A DNA stretch of 19,998 nt, from contig DASYXW010000032.1 in the NCBI GenBank assembly GCA_035934405.1, forward strand, positions 1-19,998. The letters are read 5' to 3'. The stretch comes from DASYXW01 sp035934405. GTDB lineage: Bacteria > Acidobacteriota > Terriglobia > UBA7540. Position numbers and translations under genes: made by a program. Positions 14,996 to 19,998 of the stretch are shown here, one piece after another (the first letter of the stretch is position 1; every line of letters starts with the position of its first letter). The notes under the pieces were generated by a model. It worked only from the letters and a program-made list of their open reading frames with translations. It made no database searches and was not told the origin of the DNA.

Positions 14996-15652
14996 ATGGA
15001 AGCGCAGTTCAAATCAAGACAGCGCATCGCGGATCATGGTGAGGTGCTGACCGGCAAGCGGGAGGTCAACGCCATGCTCGATCTCGTGAGGCAGGAAACC
15101 GAACGAATCGAGTCCCGATTCCTTGAACCGGCTTGCGGAACCGGGAACTTCCTAACAGAAATCCTCGAACGAAAACTGCGTGTCGCCGAGAAACGCTACG
15201 GTAAGTCCCGTCTGGATTACGAGCGCTATGCCATCCTCGCCGTATCCTCGATCTACGGCATTGATATTCTGCCCGACAACGTGCGCGATTGTCGTCAGAG
15301 GCTTCTTGACATCTTCGACGCGGCATACACCCGGTTATTCAAAGAACCGGCTAAAGACAAATATCGCGCGGCCGTCCAGTTCATCCTTGAGTGCAACATT
15401 ATTTGGGGTGACGCTCTCAATCTCAAGACGGTGGGGGGAGAACCCGGATACATCCTGTTCTCGGAGTGGTCGCCTGTCAACGGGAGCATGCTCAAGCGAC
15501 GCGTTTTCACCTTCCACGAATTGCTGACGCACGAAAGCACGAGGGAACTGCCGCTCTTTTCCGACCTCGGCGAGGATGTATTCATCCCCACGCCGGAGAA
15601 GGAGTATCCGCCGACCCACTTCCTGGAGATTGCCGATGCCGACGGAGGGTAA
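14996..15652 (+). CDS. Methylase-like subunit of a three-gene restriction-modification cassette
   Basis: A 218-residue protein related to N6-adenine methylases. QRIADHGEVLTGKREVNAML (9-28) corresponds to motif X, and RFLEPACGTGNFLTEIL (41-57) is a clear SAM-binding motif I. SSIYGIDILPDNV and CNIIWGDALNLKT follow. There is no NPPY motif IV, so by itself it probably binds SAM without methylating and needs the partner encoded next. ATG 14996 fits the way relatives begin and has AGGGA four bases upstream; a TTG at 14969 is less likely. The preceding 128 bases, after the cas9 stop, hold a lone TATGAT (14912-14917) but no clear promoter. It overlaps the next gene by 17 bases. Genomes often carry this type beside an Eco57I-like methylase (family knowledge). 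Confidence 0.8.
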   Translation: MEAQFKSRQRIADHGEVLTGKREVNAMLDLVRQETERIESRFLEPACGTGNFLTEILERKLRVAEKRYGKSRLDYERYAILAVSSIYGIDILPDNVRDCRQRLLDIFDAAYTRLFKEPAKDKYRAAVQFILECNIIWGDALNLKTVGGEPGYILFSEWSPVNGSMLKRRVFTFHELLTHESTRELPLFSDLGEDVFIPTPEKEYPPTHFLEIADADGG

Positions 15653-17150
15653 CTACAATCCCGACGTGCTGACCTGCATCGCCAACCTAAGCAGCGACGA
15701 GGTCTTCACGCCGCCGAAACTGGTGAACCAGATTCTTGACATGCTTCCTGCGGACCTCTGGAGCGACAAGAAGATCACGTTTCTCGATCCCGGCTGTAAA
15801 TCAGGCGTGTTCCTCCGGGAGATCGCCAAGCGCCTGGACAAGGGGCTGGAGAAGCAAATCCCCGCCCGCCAGAAGCGGATGAACCACATCTTAACGACCC
15901 AGCTCTACGGGCTCGCTATAACGGAATTGACCGCCCTGCTTTCGCGCCGGTCCTTATATTGTTCCAAGACGGCCAACGGGAAATATTCCGTTTGCGAGTC
16001 CTTTGACAATCCGCAAGGCAACATCCGTTTCGGGCGCATTGAACACACGTGGGAAAATGGTCGTTGCGTGTTTTGTGGTGCCAGCAAGGGTGAGTACGAC
16101 CGGGGAAAGGAATTGGAGAGCCATGCCTATCAATTCATACACACCGAATCTCTGGAGGGGGTCTTCAAGATGAAGTTCGATGTCATTGTGAGCAATCCGC
16201 CGTATCAAATGGGATCTGAGGGGGGCACTCGCGATATTCCCATCTACAACAAATTCGTAGAGCAGGCAAAGAAGCTTAACCCGCGCTATCTTTCCATGAT
16301 CATCCCCTCACGCTGGATGGCCAGTGGACTGGGGCTGTCCGACTTCCGCCGCGCGATGCTAGAAGATAGACGAATCCGGAAGCTGGTAGACTACCCAGTC
16401 GCAAGCGAGATATTCCCCGGCGTGGAGGTGAAGGGCGGCGTCTGCTACTTCCTGTGGGAGCGTGACACCGAGGGAGACTGTGCAGTTACAACGGTGCGGG
16501 GCGACGATGCGGTCGGGCCGGTGAACCGAAACCTCGGCGAGTACGACGTATTCGTCCGCGACGGTCGCGCCCTTGACATCCTCCGCAAAGTCCAAAGGAA
16601 GGAAGAGCCCTCGATAACCGAAATCTTGTCGGTTGACAAGGAGTTTGGCTGGACATCTAACTTTGATGGGTTCCACAACAAGAAGAACCCAGGCGATGTG
16701 CCGATCTACTACATCAGGAAGACGAAACGGGGCATCGGGTGGATTGAGCGTTCAGCGATTGAAAAGAGCCCGGAGCTTGTTGACACGTGGAAGCTGATGA
16801 TTCCTCAAGCCTACGGCGCTGGTGAAGGAATCCCCCACCAGATCCTAGGCCAACCCATCGTGGCGCCAAGCCCTTCGGTCTGCACCCAGACATATCTATT
16901 CGTCCATGTGGACAGCAAAGACGCTGCTAGGAGCGTTGAGAGCTACGTCCGCACAAGGTTTCTGCGGTTCCTGGTCTCGCTCCGAAAGATCACACAGCAT
17001 GCCACTCGCTCAACGTATACGTGGGTGCCTCAACAGCGGTGGGACCGCTCTTGGACTGATGAGGCGCTCTACAAGAAATATGGGCTGACCAAAGACGAAA
17101 CCGCCTTCATCGAATCCAGGATACGCCCAATGGAGGCGAGCGATGAGTAA
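15636..17150 (+). CDS. Eco57I-type N6-adenine DNA methyltransferase with target recognition region
   Basis: A 504-residue methylase that probably protects host DNA by N6-adenine methylation. DEVFTPPKLVNQILD (21-35) is motif X. FLDPGCKSGVFLREI (49-63) is a variant motif I with SAM-binding glycines. FDVIVSNPPYQMG (181-193) is motif IV with the catalytic NPPY. A CVFC pair (144-147), with C109 and C120 nearby, may bind zinc. The C-terminal 280 residues, ending FLVSLRKITQHATRSTYTWVP and a conserved-looking tail, are the likely target-recognition part. ATG 15636 is chosen because GGAG lies seven bases upstream and relatives begin this way; upstream in-frame codons have no such site. It overlaps the gene before by 17 bases and the gene after by 8, so all three are one operon. 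Confidence 0.9.
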   Translation: MPTEGNYNPDVLTCIANLSSDEVFTPPKLVNQILDMLPADLWSDKKITFLDPGCKSGVFLREIAKRLDKGLEKQIPARQKRMNHILTTQLYGLAITELTALLSRRSLYCSKTANGKYSVCESFDNPQGNIRFGRIEHTWENGRCVFCGASKGEYDRGKELESHAYQFIHTESLEGVFKMKFDVIVSNPPYQMGSEGGTRDIPIYNKFVEQAKKLNPRYLSMIIPSRWMASGLGLSDFRRAMLEDRRIRKLVDYPVASEIFPGVEVKGGVCYFLWERDTEGDCAVTTVRGDDAVGPVNRNLGEYDVFVRDGRALDILRKVQRKEEPSITEILSVDKEFGWTSNFDGFHNKKNPGDVPIYYIRKTKRGIGWIERSAIEKSPELVDTWKLMIPQAYGAGEGIPHQILGQPIVAPSPSVCTQTYLFVHVDSKDAARSVESYVRTRFLRFLVSLRKITQHATRSTYTWVPQQRWDRSWTDEALYKKYGLTKDETAFIESRIRPMEASDE

Positions 17151-19659
17151 GGACTTTTTCCCCCCGCGCCCGGATTCACATCCCACAATTTACGTCTACG
17201 AGGACAGCAACCCGGAGTTGGCCGGACTCCTCAAGGTGGGCTACACAACGCTGGACGCCCGCGCTCGCGTTGCGCAGCAATATCCAATACTGAAACCCGG
17301 GAAGCCACCGTACCGTATCCTCCTCGAAGAAACCGCCATGCGCAGTGACGGGACAGTGTTCACCGACCATGACGTCCACCGGATGCTGCGGATCAACGGA
17401 GTCAAGAACCCCGGAGGCGAATGGTTCCGATGCACGGTCACCCAAGTCAAGGCGGCCATAATCGCGGTGGGGACAGGCCAACTGAACGAGGAGAACCGAT
17501 CCCTCGACTTCACAATGCGGCCGGAGCAGAAAGCAGCAGTCGAAAGTACGGTCGCATATTTCTCTAGCTGGCGCAGGGAAAAAGGCAACCGAAACAAGCC
17601 CCCGCACTCCCTGTGGAATGCCAAGATGCGATTTGGAAAGACCTTCGCTGCTTACCAGTTGGCAAAGAGGATGGGCTGGCGGAAAGTGCTAGTCCTAACC
17701 TTCAAGCCGGCGGTGCAAAACGCCTGGGAAGAGGACCTGAAGCGCCACGTGGACTTCAGGGGCTGGCAGTTCATTTCCCCCGGCCGATTGTCGTACGAAG
17801 AGGCCGACAAGAAGAAGCCGTTCGTCTGTTTCGGGTCCTTCCAAGACTACCTGGGCCGGAATCCCAGCACGGGCGGCATCAAAACGAAGAACGAATGGGT
17901 ACATGCGACAAACTGGGATTGTGTGATCTTGGACGAGTACCACTATGGCGCGTGGCGCGAGAACGCGAAGGAACTGTTTGACGCCGAGGACAAGAAAGAG
18001 GTGGAGTTCGGCGAGGGGGAAGGCATCGAGGATTTTGACGAAGACATCATGCCGATCACCACAGACGCCTATCTCTACCTGTCTGGCACTCCCTTCCGGG
18101 CCATCGCCTCCGGCGAGTTCATCGAAGAGCAAATCTTCAACTGGACCTATTCCGACGAACAGCGGTCGAAACGGGACTGGAAAGGCGCCGACAACCCCTA
18201 CGCCGCACTGCCCCGGATGGTGCTCCTGACCTACCAACTGCCGGACGCGATTCGCGAAATTGCCATGCAAGGCGAGTTCAACGAGTTTGATCTGAACGTC
18301 TTTTTTTCCGCCGAGGGTATCGGCAGCCAGGCAAAGTTCAAGTACGAGGACGAGGTTCAGAAGTGGCTCGACCTGATTCGAGGTTCGTTCCTGCCAACCA
18401 GCATCGACAACCTCAAGCTTGGGGCCGAGAAGCCGCCGATGCCCTATTCCGACGTGCGCCTCTTGAACGTGCTTTCACACACGTTCTGGTTCCTCCCCAG
18501 CGTTTCCTCCTGTTATGCCATGCGGAATCTGCTGGAGAAGAAACAAAACCGGTTCTATCACGACTACAAGGTCGTCGTGGCGGCGGGAGCCGCCGCCGGG
18601 ATCGGCGTCGCCGCCTTGCCACCCGTGCAGGAGGCGATGGACGATCCGCTAAAGACCAAGACGATCACCCTATCGTGCGGAAAGCTGACGACGGGAGTGA
18701 CCGTCAGGCCGTGGACCGGCATTTTCATGCTTCGCAACTCCTCCAGCCCGGAAACATATTTTCAGGCGGCCTTCCGGGTGCAATCGCCCTGGACGGTCCG
18801 GAACCCGGACGGCGCATCTCCGAACGAAGAGCAGATCATCAAGGAGGAGTGCTACGTCTTCGACTTTGCACCGGACCGGGCGTTGCGGCAGATCGCAGAT
18901 TACAGTTGCCGGTTGGATGTGAACGAGTCGAACCCCGAAAAAAAGGTGGCGGAATTCATCAGCTTTTTGCCTGTCCTGGCCTATGACGGCAGTTCCATGA
19001 AGCAGATTGACGCGGCGGAGGTTCTTGACATGGCTATGAGCGGTACCACCGCAACCTTGTTGGCGCGGCGTTGGGAGAGCGCGTTATTGGTCAATGTGGA
19101 TAACGACACGCTCCGGCGAGTCATGGATAACGAGAAAGCCTTGAACGCCCTGATGAGCATCGAGGCCTTCCGCACCCTGAACCAAGACATCGAGACCATC
19201 ATCAACAAGTCGGAAGCGGTGAAGAAGGCGAGGAAAGAGGCGAATGACGAAGAGCTTTCCGCCGAGGAGAAGAGAGAACTCACCGAGGAGGAGAAGGAAT
19301 ACAAGAGCCTGCGGAAACAGATTCAGGAGAAGCTCATCAAGTTCGCGACGCGCGTGCCGATCTTCATGTATCTCACGGACTACCGGGAGCGCAGCCTCAA
19401 GGATGTAATCACACAACTGGAACCAGGACTGTTTAAGAAGGTGACCGGCCTGACCGTGAAGGACTTTGAGTTGCTCGTGAGCCTCGGAGTCTTCAACAGC
19501 GCCTTGATGAACGATGCGGTTTACAAGTTCAAGCGCTATGAGGACGCCAGCCTGAGTTATACCGGCATCAACAAACACGAAGGCGAAGATATCGGACTGT
19601 ACGACACGGTTTTGAGCCGCAAGGACTCCCAAGCGATATTCGTTAATGAGCAAGCGTAG
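17143..19659 (+). CDS. GIY-YIG nuclease fused to an SF2 helicase (restriction subunit)
   Basis: An 838-residue protein, probably the DNA-cleaving subunit of the cassette. Residues 15-100 form a GIY-YIG nuclease of the T5orf172/MUG113 sort: TIYVYED (15-21), GLLKVGYT (28-35), an arginine pair at 40-42 and GGEWF (91-95). From about 125 an SF2 motor follows: NAKMRFGKTFAA (159-170, Walker A variant), CVILDEYHYG (260-269, DEYH box), LYLSGTPFRA (motif III, near 313-322) and TYFQAAFRVQSPW (motif VI arginine). A charged coiled segment lies at about 690-730 (KKARKEANDEELSAEEKREL). This resembles type III restriction subunits except that the nuclease is at the N-terminus and is GIY-YIG rather than PD-(D/E)xK. 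It overlaps the methylase by 8 bases. Its TAG stop lies inside the repeat that follows, so the native end may differ. Confidence 0.88.
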   Translation: MSKDFFPPRPDSHPTIYVYEDSNPELAGLLKVGYTTLDARARVAQQYPILKPGKPPYRILLEETAMRSDGTVFTDHDVHRMLRINGVKNPGGEWFRCTVTQVKAAIIAVGTGQLNEENRSLDFTMRPEQKAAVESTVAYFSSWRREKGNRNKPPHSLWNAKMRFGKTFAAYQLAKRMGWRKVLVLTFKPAVQNAWEEDLKRHVDFRGWQFISPGRLSYEEADKKKPFVCFGSFQDYLGRNPSTGGIKTKNEWVHATNWDCVILDEYHYGAWRENAKELFDAEDKKEVEFGEGEGIEDFDEDIMPITTDAYLYLSGTPFRAIASGEFIEEQIFNWTYSDEQRSKRDWKGADNPYAALPRMVLLTYQLPDAIREIAMQGEFNEFDLNVFFSAEGIGSQAKFKYEDEVQKWLDLIRGSFLPTSIDNLKLGAEKPPMPYSDVRLLNVLSHTFWFLPSVSSCYAMRNLLEKKQNRFYHDYKVVVAAGAAAGIGVAALPPVQEAMDDPLKTKTITLSCGKLTTGVTVRPWTGIFMLRNSSSPETYFQAAFRVQSPWTVRNPDGASPNEEQIIKEECYVFDFAPDRALRQIADYSCRLDVNESNPEKKVAEFISFLPVLAYDGSSMKQIDAAEVLDMAMSGTTATLLARRWESALLVNVDNDTLRRVMDNEKALNALMSIEAFRTLNQDIETIINKSEAVKKARKEANDEELSAEEKRELTEEEKEYKSLRKQIQEKLIKFATRVPIFMYLTDYRERSLKDVITQLEPGLFKKVTGLTVKDFELLVSLGVFNSALMNDAVYKFKRYEDASLSYTGINKHEGEDIGLYDTVLSRKDSQAIFVNEQA

Positions 19660-19728
19660 CGCCCCGATGCATCGGGGCGGCATTTGCCTGGGAGAACCGC
19701 GGACCCCAAACACGGGGGTCCGCGCTAC
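19656..19728 (+). repeat. Palindromic repeat joining the restriction gene and cas1
   Basis: Starts GTAGCG and ends CGCGCTAC. It contains CCCCGATGCATCGGGG (perfect palindrome) and GGACCCC...GGGGGTCC hairpins. The TAG of the helicase gene is bases 2-4 of the repeat. The next base after it, 19729, is already in the cas1 coding sequence. Confidence 0.75.
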
Positions 19729-19998
19729 CGTGCGGAGCGCATTCTGGACTTCTCGCAGCAGCCGGCAAGCCTCTGGGTGCGCAACGATCTGCTGGTGGTC
19801 CGCCTCGTAGCGCCGGCCTTTAGGCCGGTACAGGACCACGGAATGCCGGAAAATGCTGGGCTGAAGCCCGGCGCTACGCAAGAACAGACGATTCCACTCG
19901 AAGAGATCGCCGTGATCGTGGCCGCGCATCCCCAGGTGACGTTCACCCTGGCGGTGGTCGCGGGACTGGCGCGGCACGGCGGGCTGCTGGTGACCTGC
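19729..19998 (+). CDS. cas1: Cas1 N-terminal part (start codon lost or unseen; runs off window)
   Basis: The frame from 19729 to the window end reads RAERILDFSQQPASLWVRNDLLVVR, an insertion of about 24 residues, then TIPLEEIAVIVAAHPQVTFTLAVVAGLARHGGLLVTC. Apart from the insertion this is the beta-strand N-terminal domain of Cas1, the integrase that adds spacers to CRISPR arrays; the order agrees with type II Cas1 proteins. The metal-binding catalytic residues lie beyond the window. No ATG sits before RILDF. The adjoining repeat ends at 19728 and has replaced or displaced the usual start; a TTG at 19684 within the repeat would be the only nearby option. The insertion is a palindromic repeat (19807-19877). 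The gene is downstream of the cas9 fragment in the usual cas9-cas1 order. Function is doubtful. Confidence 0.82.
19807..19877 (+). repeat. Palindromic repeat in frame inside cas1
   Basis: Starts GTAGCGCCGGCC and ends GCCCGGCGCTAC, with hairpins CCGGCCT-tt-AGGCCGG and GGGCT-ga-AGCCC. It begins on a codon boundary and is read as VAPAFRPV...AGLKPGAT, the same phase as the copies at 460 and 1588. Confidence 0.85.

Noticed and set aside
19084..19977. Minus-strand open frame of 297 codons across the end of the helicase gene and cas1
   Set aside because: It runs through two repeats and antisense to two recognisable coding regions. The plus-strand Cas1 reading is far better supported.

Overview
This GC-rich window reads like a bacterial chromosome segment, most likely Acidobacteriota or a similar soil lineage. 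The reasons are the house style of Ser/Thr-kinase-type proteins with an N-terminal CxxC...CPxDG zinc ribbon, the dispersed GTAGCG...CGCTAC palindromes that read in frame as VAPGFSPA...LKVGAT, and the mix of amide ligases, restriction-modification genes and CRISPR debris. The taxonomic assignment is inference. No rRNA or tRNA gene was seen.

Layout. (1) 1-1908: the 3' part of a type ISP-like restriction-modification enzyme carrying three in-frame palindromic repeats. (2) 2078-6876, plus strand: a four-gene group of RimK-like ATP-grasp, GCS2/YbdK-type carboxylate-amine ligase, M29 aminopeptidase and divergent ATP-grasp-like protein, probably an uncharacterised amide or peptide metabolite pathway. 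(3) 11020-6907, minus strand: a tightly packed operon rpsA (S1), HU/IHF-like, HIT hydrolase and a shortened UvrC-like protein, with a good sigma70-type promoter. (4) 11196-13217: a kinase-fold protein with a transmembrane segment in which the catalytic residues are replaced, so a pseudokinase. (5) 13218-14270: repeats and a frameshifted, truncated IS256-type transposase. (6) 14337-19998: a wrecked type II CRISPR-Cas locus. A leftward small RNA with its own promoter and terminator (probable tracrRNA) lies just upstream of a cas9 fragment holding only RuvC-I and the bridge helix. The rest of cas9 is absent. In its place is a compact three-gene restriction-modification cassette (methylase-like subunit, Eco57I-like methylase, GIY-YIG plus SF2 helicase). 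The N-terminal part of cas1 follows directly, itself interrupted in frame by a palindromic repeat, and runs off the window.

How it fits together. The strongest story is the replacement of cas9 by a restriction-modification cassette between the tracrRNA/cas9 start and cas1, which swaps one defence system for another at the same site. The palindromic repeat family sits at this locus in three places (cas9 leader, cassette/cas1 junction, inside cas1) and three times in the other restriction-modification gene at the left edge, while the ribosomal/HU operon and the ligase genes carry none that I could see. The ligase group is the second candidate for undescribed biology.
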